A stretch of DNA of 24,027 nt from positions 1 through 24,027 of the forward strand of contig DATDAH010000366.1 of NCBI GenBank assembly GCA_036525535.1, written 5' to 3'. Below the pieces are notes generated by a model. That model searched no databases, was not told where the DNA came from, and saw only the letters and a program-made list of their open reading frames with translations. This document shows, piece after piece, positions 17,468-23,573 of this stretch. Position numbers and translations under genes: made by a program. Origin of the DNA: DATDAH01 sp036525535 (GTDB lineage: Bacteria > Actinomycetota > Acidimicrobiia > Acidimicrobiales > DATDAH01). The first letter of the stretch is position 1. Each line of letters begins with the position of its first letter.

Positions 17468-18184
17468 TCACGACCCCGGTGGGGCCCAACGCTGCTCGAG
17501 GATGACGACCGCGGGGAAGAGCAGGTTGTTCTCCTTGTGGATGTGCAGGTGGAGGTCGGCCTCCAGCTCGGCCAGTCCGGCGTAGAGCGCCCGGTAGCTG
17601 GCGCAACCGTCGGCGGGAGGCTGGTAGCCGTCGGTCATGCGGCGCAGCGTGGCGAGCAGCTCGCCCGCCCGGTCGTGCTCGGCCAGCATCACCGAAATCG
17701 GGTTGGCCAGCGTCCCGCAATGGAAGGACGGCGGCTCCGTCGCCGTGGCCAGCTCGCGGATCATCGGGAAGAGGACGCTCTCCTCTTTCCGCAGGTGGGG
17801 CTCCAGGTCGTCCCGGAGCGCGACGAAGGCGGCTCGGACGTCGGCCAGCTCGGCGTGGCGGCCGCCGTGCACACCCGTCACCTTGTCGACCAGGGCATGG
17901 AGGCGGGGCAGCTCGGCGTGGAGGTAGGCGTGGTGGGTCGTCTCGAGGTGGTCGACCAGCTCCTCCGGGGCCATCTGCGCCCAGTCGGGCTCCGGGCCGG
18001 GCGCGAGGTCGCCGAGGGCGTCCAGGACCCGGTTCGGGTCGACACCCTCGCGCCGGCAGGCGTCAGCCAGGGTGCGGCGTCCGCCGCAGCAGTAGTCGAG
18101 GCCGAAGCCCTCGAGGACCCGGGCCGCGCCGGGCTCCTCGGTGACGACGTCGGCGAGGGTGCGGTCGATGGTGAGCTCGGACAT
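17468..18184 (-). CDS. ric: Ric/ScdA/YtfE-type di-iron iron-sulfur repair protein
   Basis: A 238-aa protein with the two domains of the Ric (ScdA, YtfE, DnrN) family. Residues 1-60 are the short DUF542 domain with LDYCCGGRRTLADAC. The rest is a hemerythrin-like four-helix bundle whose His/Glu ligands are spread over DHLETTHHAYLHAE, HLRKEESVLFPMI, MLAEHDRAGELL and HIHKENNLLFP. In other bacteria these proteins repair iron-sulfur clusters damaged by nitric oxide or oxidants and are often under NsrR control. ATG 18184 follows GAGAGGA at normal spacing. It sits 19 bp after the YwiC gene and 49 bp before the membrane subunit, so it is likely co-transcribed. Its presence argues that the operon handles nitrogen oxides. 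Confidence 0.92.
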   Translation of the reverse strand: MSELTIDRTLADVVTEEPGAARVLEGFGLDYCCGGRRTLADACRREGVDPNRVLDALGDLAPGPEPDWAQMAPEELVDHLETTHHAYLHAELPRLHALVDKVTGVHGGRHAELADVRAAFVALRDDLEPHLRKEESVLFPMIRELATATEPPSFHCGTLANPISVMLAEHDRAGELLATLRRMTDGYQPPADGCASYRALYAGLAELEADLHLHIHKENNLLFPAVVILEQRWAPPGS

Positions 18185-18203
18185 GGGGTTCCTCTCGTGT
18201 CAT

Positions 18204-19019
18204 TCAGTCGATCAGGACGCCGGCCGCAGTGACCAGGACCACCCCGAACCCGAGGGCCATCTGGCGCATCCCGAGGACGGCGGGACGGGGGATCTCACCG
18301 CGGGCGGTCATTCGTTGGATGGCGACGACGGCCAGAATGGCGACGGCGCCGGCGAGGAGCCTGTCGTCCAGTGCGACGGCGAGGGCGGCCATGGCGAGGG
18401 CGGACCCGTCAGCCACCCGGCCGGCGGTCGTCGATCCGGCGCGACCGTGCAGGCGGGCGATCTGGTCACGGACGTGGGGGATCGAAGTGACCACCCGAGC
18501 GGTCAGGACCGCCCACAGGCCGGCGGCCAATCGGGCGCGGTCGCCGTCCGCCAGCGCGATCATTGCGGTCACCGAGCACACCCCGATCGCCCCAGCCAGC
18601 TCGGGGGCGAGGCGTCGGCTCTTGGAGCGCACGTCGAACCAGGACTCGACGCCGACCAGCGGGGCGGCGACGAGGGCGGGCCACCAGAACGGGGCGGGCG
18701 CCGTCGCCGCGGCTGTGCCGACGAGCGCGGCGAGCACCAGGAGCTCGGCGGCGGCGACCCGGCGGGCGAGCACGGTACGGGGGAGCTCGCGGCCCCGGCG
18801 GCGGTCGACCAGCGCCAGCTTCAGGGGCGTCCGGGCCACGAAGGCCACGACGGCGGCGACCGCGAGGCAGGCGCCCGCCACGCTCGGGGCCACCAGGAGG
18901 CCGAGCAGTCCCGGCTCGAGGGTCAGGCCCCAGCCGCCGTGCTCGGACGGGAGGGCCACGCCCCGCAGCGGCGCTCGGGCCCCCGCCGGAGCCGCGACAT
19001 CGGCCGTCGAGCCGCTCAC
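18204..19019 (-). CDS. YwiC-like membrane protein
   Basis: A 271-aa membrane protein starting at a GTG that overlaps the stop of the Rrf2 gene (GTGA). The N-terminal signature LPSEHGGWGLTLEPGLLGLL is typical of the YwiC-like family (ALPSEHGAWG...EP...GL), and RTPLKLALVDRRRGRELPRT follows as in family members. Seven to nine hydrophobic helices fill the rest. The biochemical role of the family is unknown; B. subtilis ywiC lies next to the nar/fnr nitrate respiration genes, and here too the gene adjoins a nitrate-reductase-like operon. This repeated association suggests a role in nitrogen-oxide respiration. Family confidence is good; function open. Confidence 0.82.
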   Translation of the reverse strand: MSGSTADVAAPAGARAPLRGVALPSEHGGWGLTLEPGLLGLLVAPSVAGACLAVAAVVAFVARTPLKLALVDRRRGRELPRTVLARRVAAAELLVLAALVGTAAATAPAPFWWPALVAAPLVGVESWFDVRSKSRRLAPELAGAIGVCSVTAMIALADGDRARLAAGLWAVLTARVVTSIPHVRDQIARLHGRAGSTTAGRVADGSALAMAALAVALDDRLLAGAVAILAVVAIQRMTARGEIPRPAVLGMRQMALGFGVVLVTAAGVLID

Positions 19020-19438
19020 GACACCGTCTCCGGCTCCAGAAGGCTGGACAGGGGCGTGCGGTCCAGCTCGACGAGGAGCTGAGCCCGTGCGCCCGACCAG
19101 GGCCGGTGCAGCGCGCACAGCCCGGCGGCGCCGGTACCGGCGCAGGGCCGATCCTCCAGCACGCAGCGGCCGGTGTCCGTCGGCCCCTCGACCGCCTCGA
19201 TGACCTCGAGCACGGTCAGCGCCGCGGGGTCGACGAGGACGGTGTAGCCCCCGGTCGGCCCCGGGTCGGACCGGACCCATCCCTGGGCGACCAGAGGCGT
19301 CATCGCCTGGGACAGGAAGCCGGGCGTCGTCCCCACCCGGTCGGCCAGGACTGAGGCCTTCGTCCGTTCACCGGTCCGGGCCAGCTCCAGCAACGCCCGT
19401 GTGGCCAGATCGGACCGCCGCGTGATCTCAAGTCGCAT
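19016..19438 (-). CDS. Rrf2 family regulator, NsrR-like
   Basis: A 140-aa Rrf2-type winged-helix regulator. The N-terminus MRLEITRRSDLATRALLELAR and the recognition region VLADRVGTTPGFLSQAMTPLVAQGWVRSDPGPTGGY are canonical. Three cysteines, C92, C99 and C108 (CVLEDRPC...C), could ligate an iron-sulfur cluster as in NsrR and IscR; spacing of 6 and 8 residues is not the standard NsrR spacing, so NsrR identity is likely but unproven. It is the first gene of the minus-strand run and overlaps the YwiC gene by 4 bp. A TATAGT promoter and an imperfect inverted repeat cover its start codon, suggesting autoregulation. NO sensing is inferred from family and from the ric gene downstream. Confidence 0.9.
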   Translation of the reverse strand: MRLEITRRSDLATRALLELARTGERTKASVLADRVGTTPGFLSQAMTPLVAQGWVRSDPGPTGGYTVLVDPAALTVLEVIEAVEGPTDTGRCVLEDRPCAGTGAAGLCALHRPWSGARAQLLVELDRTPLSSLLEPETVS

Positions 19439-19457
19439 ACTCTCTGACTATACGACT
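19431..19457. promoter_or_regulatory. Candidate Rrf2/NsrR operator (9-9-9 inverted repeat)
   Basis: AGTCGCATA (19431-19439) and TATACGACT (19449-19457) form inverted 9-bp arms with one mismatch around a 9-bp centre. The repeat covers the -10 box, the transcription start and the start codon of the Rrf2 gene, so a bound protein would shut the promoter. The total length of 27 bp fits the operators of dimeric Rrf2 proteins. Confidence 0.5.
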
Positions 19458-19476
19458 CCGCGGCCGGGTTCGTGAA
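19447..19476 (-). promoter_or_regulatory. Promoter of the Rrf2-nitrate-reductase-like run (leaderless)
   Basis: On the minus strand TTCACG (19476-19471), an 18-nt spacer, and TATAGT (19452-19447) precede ATG 19438 by 8 nt, so the mRNA would begin at the start codon. This is the best promoter in the window and the only clear one before the nine-gene run. Confidence 0.65.
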
Positions 19477-19564
19477 GGGACCTTCGGCCCGGGTGAGGAT
19501 GATCCCGCCGTCACCCTGCCCCGGCCGGGCGGAACGCCTGGCGAGGCCCGGATCGGCGGGTGGT

Positions 19565-19570
19565 TACGGT
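19565..19570 (+). promoter_or_regulatory. Putative leaderless -10 element for the aminotransferase gene
   Basis: TACGGT is followed by 7 nt and then ATG 19578. This supports ATG 19578 over the GTG at 19560, which would lie upstream of the promoter. The -35 region is not recognisable. Confidence 0.45.
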
Positions 19571-19577
19571 GAACCAG

Positions 19578-20747
19578 ATGCGCCGATCGCTCGAGGAGGT
19601 CCGGCGGGAGACCCCCGGCGTCGAGTCCGTCGTCCACTTCAACAACGCCGGCGCTGCGCTGCCGCCGCAGGTCGTGGTCGACACCGTCGTCGACCACCTG
19701 CGCCGGGAGGCGATGATCGGCGGCTACGAGGCGGCAGCCGAGGCCGCCGATCGGGAGGAGGCGGTCTACACCTCGATCGCGAGGTTGATCGGGGCCGAGG
19801 CCCGGCAGATCGCCACCGTCGAGAACGCGACGAGGGCCTGGGACATGGCCGTCTACGGCTACCCGTTCCAGCCCGGGGACCGGGTGCTCACGGGTCGGGC
19901 CGAGTACGCCAGCAACGTCATCGCCCTCCTCCAGCTCTGCGAACGCTTCGCCATCCAGATCGTGCTCATCGAGGACGACGAGCACGGCCAGATCTCCCTC
20001 GACCACCTGGAGGCCGAGCTCGAAGCGGGGGCGGCGATGGTGGCCCTCACCCACGTGCCGACGAACGGTGGCCTGGTCAACCCGGCCGCGGCGGTCGGGG
20101 CGCTCTGCGCGGCCCACGACGTGTTCTTCGTCCTGGACGGCTGCCAGTCGACGGGCCAACTGCCGATCGACGTCGGCGCCATAGGGTGCGACGTCCTGTC
20201 GGCCACCGGCCGGAAGTACCTGCGGGCGCCGCGGGGGACCGGCTTCCTCTACGTCAGTGACCGGGCTCTCGACCGGCTGGTGCCGCCGTTCCTCGACCTG
20301 CACGCGGCCACCTGGACCGGCGTCGACACCTACGCAGTGCGAGACGACGCCCGCCGGTTCGAGAACTGGGAGACCAACCATGCCGGCAAGCTCGGGCTCG
20401 GGGTGGCCGTCGACTACGCGCTGGCGCTGGATGTCGACGGGACCTGGGACCGGATCCAGGCGCTCGGTGCGACGCTGCGGACGCGACTGGGCGAACGGGA
20501 GGGTGTCCGGCTGCACGACAAGGGGGAGCGCAAGGGCGGGATCGTGACCTTCACCGTCGACGGCCGTGAGCCGGACGAGGTGCAGGCGGGCCTCCGCGAG
20601 GCCGGCATCAACACCTCGGTGTCGCCTGCGTCGTGGGCCCACTACGACCTGCCCCCGCGGGGCCTGTCGGCCATCGTCAGGGCGTCGGTCCACTACTACA
20701 ACAGCGACGACGAGATCGATGCCCTGATCGACGCCCTCCCGGCCTGA
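19578..20747 (+). CDS. Class V aminotransferase-fold PLP enzyme
   Basis: A 389-aa PLP-dependent enzyme of the class V (cysteine desulfurase/selenocysteine lyase-like) group. HFNNAGAALPPQVVVDTVVDHL opens the fold. The PLP contacts are visible: H159 (THVPTNGG), D187 and Q190 (VLDGCQSTG), and the Schiff-base lysine K213 in SATGRKYLRAPRGTGFLYV. Members include desulfurases, C-S lyases such as the ergothioneine enzyme EgtE, and isopenicillin-N epimerase-like proteins. There is no obvious conserved catalytic cysteine loop near residue 330-350 (the stretch reads GREPDEVQAGLREAGINTSVS), so a lyase or transaminase is likelier than a desulfurase. It is divergent from the Rrf2 gene by 139 bp and is followed by a DeoR-type regulator on the same strand. 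Substrate unknown. Confidence 0.88.
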   Translation: MRRSLEEVRRETPGVESVVHFNNAGAALPPQVVVDTVVDHLRREAMIGGYEAAAEAADREEAVYTSIARLIGAEARQIATVENATRAWDMAVYGYPFQPGDRVLTGRAEYASNVIALLQLCERFAIQIVLIEDDEHGQISLDHLEAELEAGAAMVALTHVPTNGGLVNPAAAVGALCAAHDVFFVLDGCQSTGQLPIDVGAIGCDVLSATGRKYLRAPRGTGFLYVSDRALDRLVPPFLDLHAATWTGVDTYAVRDDARRFENWETNHAGKLGLGVAVDYALALDVDGTWDRIQALGATLRTRLGEREGVRLHDKGERKGGIVTFTVDGREPDEVQAGLREAGINTSVSPASWAHYDLPPRGLSAIVRASVHYYNSDDEIDALIDALPA

Positions 20748-20774
20748 CGAGGGCGGCCGCCTGTGCGGTACTGT
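20744..20774 (+). promoter_or_regulatory. Possible promoter of the DeoR-type gene
   Basis: CTGACG (20744-20749) and TACTGT (20769-20774) could form a -35/-10 pair with a 19-bp spacer, a little long. A start near 20782 would give a leader of about 105 nt to GTG 20887, unlike the leaderless promoters elsewhere in the window. The hexamers are seen directly; use is inference. Confidence 0.35.
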
Positions 20775-20793
20775 GAGTTCGACTGGTTCCGAA

Positions 20794-20805
20794 CATCTCG
20801 AGATG
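20794..20805. promoter_or_regulatory. 12-bp palindrome in the leader of the DeoR-type gene
   Basis: CATCTCGAGATG is a perfect palindrome just downstream of the putative promoter, where a repressor could block elongation or initiation. It includes an in-frame ATG (20803) that is an alternative start for the regulator. It could be an autoregulatory operator or chance. Confidence 0.35.
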
Positions 20806-20886
20806 GCCGGCCGGCCCGGGGGGACGAATGGATCGACGACTCGTCGCCTGCCGCCGGGACCGGTTGCGGACCGAGGCCGGGGCGCC

Positions 20887-21633
20887 GTGAGCGTCGACGC
20901 CATCGCACGCCTGGACGCCATCCGGGAGCGGGTGAACACCGACGGCCGAGTGCGCACGACCGACTTGGCCCGCGAGCTGGCGGTGAGCGAGATGACGATC
21001 CGGCGCGACCTCGACACGCTGGCTGACGCCGGTGCGGTGCGACGGGTGCGGGGCGGGGCGCTGGCCGCGGGGCCCGAGCCGTTCGCCGCCCGCTACGGCC
21101 GGCAGTCGGCGGCGAAGGACCGGATCGCCGACAAGCTCGTCGATCTCGTCGGCGAGGGCGGAGCCGTCGGCCTCGACGCCTCGAGCACCATGCAGCGGTT
21201 GGCTGCCCGCCTGCAGCCGGTGCGAGACCTGACCGTGGTCACCAACGGCCCGGAGTGTTTCAAGACCCTCAGCGAGCACGCCGGGGTGACGGCGCTGCTC
21301 ACCGGGGGCCGGCTCGACCGCCGCACCGGCAGCCTGGTCGGCCCGCTGGCGGTCCGATCGGCCGAGGACCTGCTGCTGCGTCGGTTCTTCAGCTCGGCCG
21401 CGGCGCTCGACCTCGAGCTCGGGGCCAGCGAGGTCAGCCTGGAGGAGGCGGAGGCAAAGGGCGCCCTGGCCGCGGTCGCCGCGCAGGTCATCCTGGCCGT
21501 CGACGCCTCGAAGCTCGGTCAGCGGGCCACGGCCCGGTGCCTGAGCTTCGACTGCATCGACATCCTCGTGACCGATCTCGAGCCCGAGGACCGCCGTCTC
21601 GACCCCTACCGGGAGCTGGTCTCGATCCTCTGA
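20887..21633 (+). CDS. DeoR/GlpR family transcriptional regulator
   Basis: A 248-aa protein from GTG 20887. Residues 5-60 are the DeoR winged helix: RLDAIRERVNTDGRVRTTDLARELAVSEMTIRRDLDTL and GAVRRVRGGAL, with the IRRDL signature. Residues 75-235 are the DeoR sensor domain, a sugar-phosphate isomerase-like fold, with AVGLDASSTMQRLA, VVTNGPECFKTL, LLTGGRLDRRTGSLVG and LAVDASKLGQRA. The start is uncertain: ATG 20803 is in frame and would add a 28-residue basic, Gly/Pro-rich extension, but GTG 20887 gives the usual N-terminus, with GAGG 10 nt upstream. It lies 139 bp after the aminotransferase. The effector is probably a phosphorylated sugar or similar; the regulon is not evident. The 3' end overlaps the convergent MaoC gene by 28 bp. 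Confidence 0.88.
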   Translation: MSVDAIARLDAIRERVNTDGRVRTTDLARELAVSEMTIRRDLDTLADAGAVRRVRGGALAAGPEPFAARYGRQSAAKDRIADKLVDLVGEGGAVGLDASSTMQRLAARLQPVRDLTVVTNGPECFKTLSEHAGVTALLTGGRLDRRTGSLVGPLAVRSAEDLLLRRFFSSAAALDLELGASEVSLEEAEAKGALAAVAAQVILAVDASKLGQRATARCLSFDCIDILVTDLEPEDRRLDPYRELVSIL

Positions 21634-22061
21634 GTGAGCGGCAGGGTCACCGTGGCCCTGCCCGTGAGGTGGTCGCCCTGGTCGGTGGCGGCCCGAAACC
21701 CGACGTCGACTCGGCCCTCGTCGTCGTCCTCGGCGAGATCGGTGACCGTCCCGGCGAAGGTGAGGGTGGCCCCCGGCATGACGGGGACACCGAGGCGGAT
21801 GGCCAGGTGCCGGACCATGGCGTCGGGACCGGCCCAGTCGGTCAGCCACCGGCTGCAGTGGGCCGTGCTGGAGAGGATGTTCATGAAGATGTCCGGGGCG
21901 CCCTGGGCGTTGGCGTAGTCCCGGTCGTGGTGGACCGGCATGAAGTCGCGGGTGGCGACGGCCCCGGCCACGATGTGGGTGGCGGTCATCTCGAGGGCCA
22001 GGCCGGGAATCTCGTCGCCGACGGCGAGATCGCTCCATGCGGGGGAGGCGGTGACGCTCAC
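21606..22061 (-). CDS. MaoC-like (R)-hydratase/dehydratase
   Basis: A 151-aa hot-dog fold protein. DFMPVHHD (residues 39-46) is the hydratase-2 motif D-x-x-P-x-H, giving D39 and H44 as the likely catalytic pair, although the usual SGD-x-N context is changed to TRD-x-M. The rest fits the fold: IFMNILSSTAHCSRWLTDWAGPDAMVRHLAIRLGVPVMPGATLTFAGTV. Such enzymes hydrate trans-2-enoyl-CoA to 3-hydroxyacyl-CoA. GTG 22061 overlaps the stop of the upstream FAS1-type gene (GTGA), so the two are likely subunits of one heteromer, as with ChsH1/ChsH2 or HadA/HadB. The tail runs 28 bp into the convergent DeoR gene. Substrate unknown; steroid side-chain or fatty acyl-CoA is plausible. Confidence 0.88.
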   Translation of the reverse strand: MSVTASPAWSDLAVGDEIPGLALEMTATHIVAGAVATRDFMPVHHDRDYANAQGAPDIFMNILSSTAHCSRWLTDWAGPDAMVRHLAIRLGVPVMPGATLTFAGTVTDLAEDDDEGRVDVGFRAATDQGDHLTGRATVTLPLTQRIETSSR

Positions 22062-22615
22062 GGGGTGCCGCCGGGCCTGAACTTCAGGATGCGGAAGGTC
22101 TGGGTGCCCACGACCTCGCCCGACTCGTCGAGGTAGGTCGTGACCCACGTGACGAAGTGGCCGGGCCCGATGCGGGTCTGCTTCTCGTCCGAGATCGATT
22201 CGATGACCGTGCTCGACGACACCACCTCGCCGAGGTGCAGGTAGCGCACGATGTCGAACTCGGAGTTCGAGGCGAGGGTGGCGGTGAAGCCGGCCTCGTC
22301 GAGGATGACGATGGGGCTGTCCGCCAGGCTCTCGGACTCGACGGGGGAGCCTCCTCGCTCGCCGATGCCCCGGATCAGGGGTGTGGCCATGGTCCAGGTC
22401 TGGAGCATGAGCGGTGGCGCCACGATCTGGCCGTGGCGGGACGCCGCCGCTGCTTCCGGGTCCGTGTAGACGGGGTTGTCGTCCTCGAACGCGGCGGCCC
22501 AGTGCCGGATCATCGGCTGGTTCACCGGGTCGGGGGCCACCGACACGCCGGCGCCGACGGGCTGGCCGACGCAGGCGTCGAGCCGTTCCCGGAAGGTCGG
22601 CGGTGCGTCGGTCAC
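22058..22615 (-). CDS. FAS1-type/MaoC N-terminal dehydratase domain protein
   Basis: A 185-aa hot-dog fold protein of the MaoC N-terminal (FAS1-like dehydratase) type. The segment RHWAAAFEDDNPVYTDPEAAAASRHGQIVAPPLML (residues 37-70) aligns with the active-site loop, but tyrosine 50 stands where the catalytic histidine of hydratases would be, as is normal for the non-catalytic half of two-domain enzymes. EFDIVRYLHLGEVVSSSTVIESISDEKQTRIGPGHFVTWVTTYLDESGEVVG supplies the later strands. It is coupled to the MaoC gene by a 4-bp overlap; together they would form a complete hydratase. GTG 22615 gives MTDAPPTFRERLDA; the open frame continues upstream without family similarity, so a longer start is unlikely. 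Confidence 0.85.
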   Translation of the reverse strand: MTDAPPTFRERLDACVGQPVGAGVSVAPDPVNQPMIRHWAAAFEDDNPVYTDPEAAAASRHGQIVAPPLMLQTWTMATPLIRGIGERGGSPVESESLADSPIVILDEAGFTATLASNSEFDIVRYLHLGEVVSSSTVIESISDEKQTRIGPGHFVTWVTTYLDESGEVVGTQTFRILKFRPGGTP

Positions 22616-22807
22616 GGCGTGAACGTCTAGCACGACGGCCCTCGGCCATCGGTCCGACCGCTGGCCCACGCTCGTGGTTGCCGAGGCGGTGGTTCGGGGA
22701 GCCCGTCGACGCCCGACGCGAACCGGTCCTGGCCGAAGGTGTCGACCGTCATCGAGGACGTGGTCGAGGAGAGCTGGTCGTCCAGCTTGCCCCCGCCGGC
22801 CCACGCG

Positions 22808-22827
22808 ACTAGAACGATCGTTCTAGT
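22808..22827. promoter_or_regulatory. Perfect 20-bp palindrome, likely TetR-type operator
   Basis: ACTAGAACGATCGTTCTAGT is a perfect palindrome in the 231-bp gap between the divergent FAS1-type and SCO6745-family genes, 19 bp before the latter's ATG. TTGCCC (22787-22792), a 17-bp spacer and TAGAAC (22810-22815) could form a promoter with the palindrome over its -10. It is unlike the palindrome near the TetR gene at 5242, and no candidate regulator is adjacent. The rest of the gap (22616-22807) shows no other feature. Confidence 0.7.
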
Positions 22828-22834
22828 ACGACAC

Positions 22835-22841
22835 GAGGGGG
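22835..22841 (+). promoter_or_regulatory. Ribosome-binding site fixing the SCO6745-family start
   Basis: GAGGGGG lies 5 nt before ATG 22847. It rules against the in-frame ATG at 22739, whose product would include residues read from the palindrome. Confidence 0.65.
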
Positions 22842-22846
22842 CCCCC

Positions 22847-23566
22847 ATGAGCACATCCGTCGCCGAGCGCACGCGCCCGACCGTCACCGGCCTGAGCGCC
22901 AAGTTCATGCTGGACGGGGCCACCTACGCCGTCGGCGGTGACGCCGGCTTCAACGGCATGGACTTCTACGGTGCCGGTCGCGGCGGCGTGCTGGGCGACG
23001 TCTCGGCCGACGTGGTCGCCGCCGCCCTCGTCTTCTTCAACCCCTCGGTCGTCGAAGGAGCGTGGGAGGGCTCGCGGGACGTCATGTCCCGGTCCGCGGC
23101 GGCGGAGCTGTTTGCCGGCTGCCTGGTCACCTGGGCGGGTGACCACCTGGGCGACGATGTCGACTGGGCCCGGCTGGCTGAGCTGGCGGGCAAGGTCGTC
23201 GACAACGCCTCGATCGGTGGGGCGCCGGTGTTCGCCGGGTGGCGGGCGTTGCCGGTCCCGACCGATCCGAAGGCCGCCGCGCTCCACCAGCTCAACGCCC
23301 TGCGGGAGCTGCGCATGGCCCGTCACGGCGCGGCGGTCACCGCGGTCGGACTCGACATCGGCCCCACCGTCTGCCATTCGTCCCCGCACATGGCCGGCAT
23401 CTTCGGCTGGGAGGGCACAGAGATCGGCGAGGACGTCCCGGCCAAGTGGGACGAGGCGGAGGCGCTGACCAACCAGGCCACCGACCACGACTACGCGGTG
23501 CTCGACGACGCCGAAGCCGAGGAGTTCGTGGCCCTCTGTGCCGCCGCGACCGCCGCGGTCCGCTGA
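22847..23566 (+). CDS. SCO6745-family protein, function unknown
   Basis: A 239-aa, mainly helical cytoplasmic protein. The layout resembles the actinobacterial SCO6745 family: FYGAGRGGVLGDVSADVVAAALVFFNPSVVEGAWEG near residues 46-82, LRELRMARHGAAVTAVGLDIG near 153-173, and a late HMAGIFGWEGTE segment followed by an E/D-rich helical end. No enzyme motif or cofactor site can be pointed to. ATG 22847 has a good ribosome-binding site. The gene lies just downstream of the 20-bp palindrome and 7 bp before a zinc alcohol dehydrogenase gene, so the two probably form an operon under a TetR-type regulator. Family assignment rests on remembered resemblance. Confidence 0.7.
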   Translation: MSTSVAERTRPTVTGLSAKFMLDGATYAVGGDAGFNGMDFYGAGRGGVLGDVSADVVAAALVFFNPSVVEGAWEGSRDVMSRSAAAELFAGCLVTWAGDHLGDDVDWARLAELAGKVVDNASIGGAPVFAGWRALPVPTDPKAAALHQLNALRELRMARHGAAVTAVGLDIGPTVCHSSPHMAGIFGWEGTEIGEDVPAKWDEAEALTNQATDHDYAVLDDAEAEEFVALCAAATAAVR

Positions 23567-23573
23567 CCAGGCG

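Noticed and set aside
19428..21017. 529-codon minus-strand open frame opposite the aminotransferase
   Set aside because: No family features; the plus strand encodes a full class V PLP enzyme with its lysine, Asp and Gln.
22739..22846. N-terminal extension of the SCO6745-family gene from ATG 22739
   Set aside because: It would translate through the 20-bp palindrome and has no ribosome-binding site, whereas ATG 22847 has GAGGGGG at ideal spacing.
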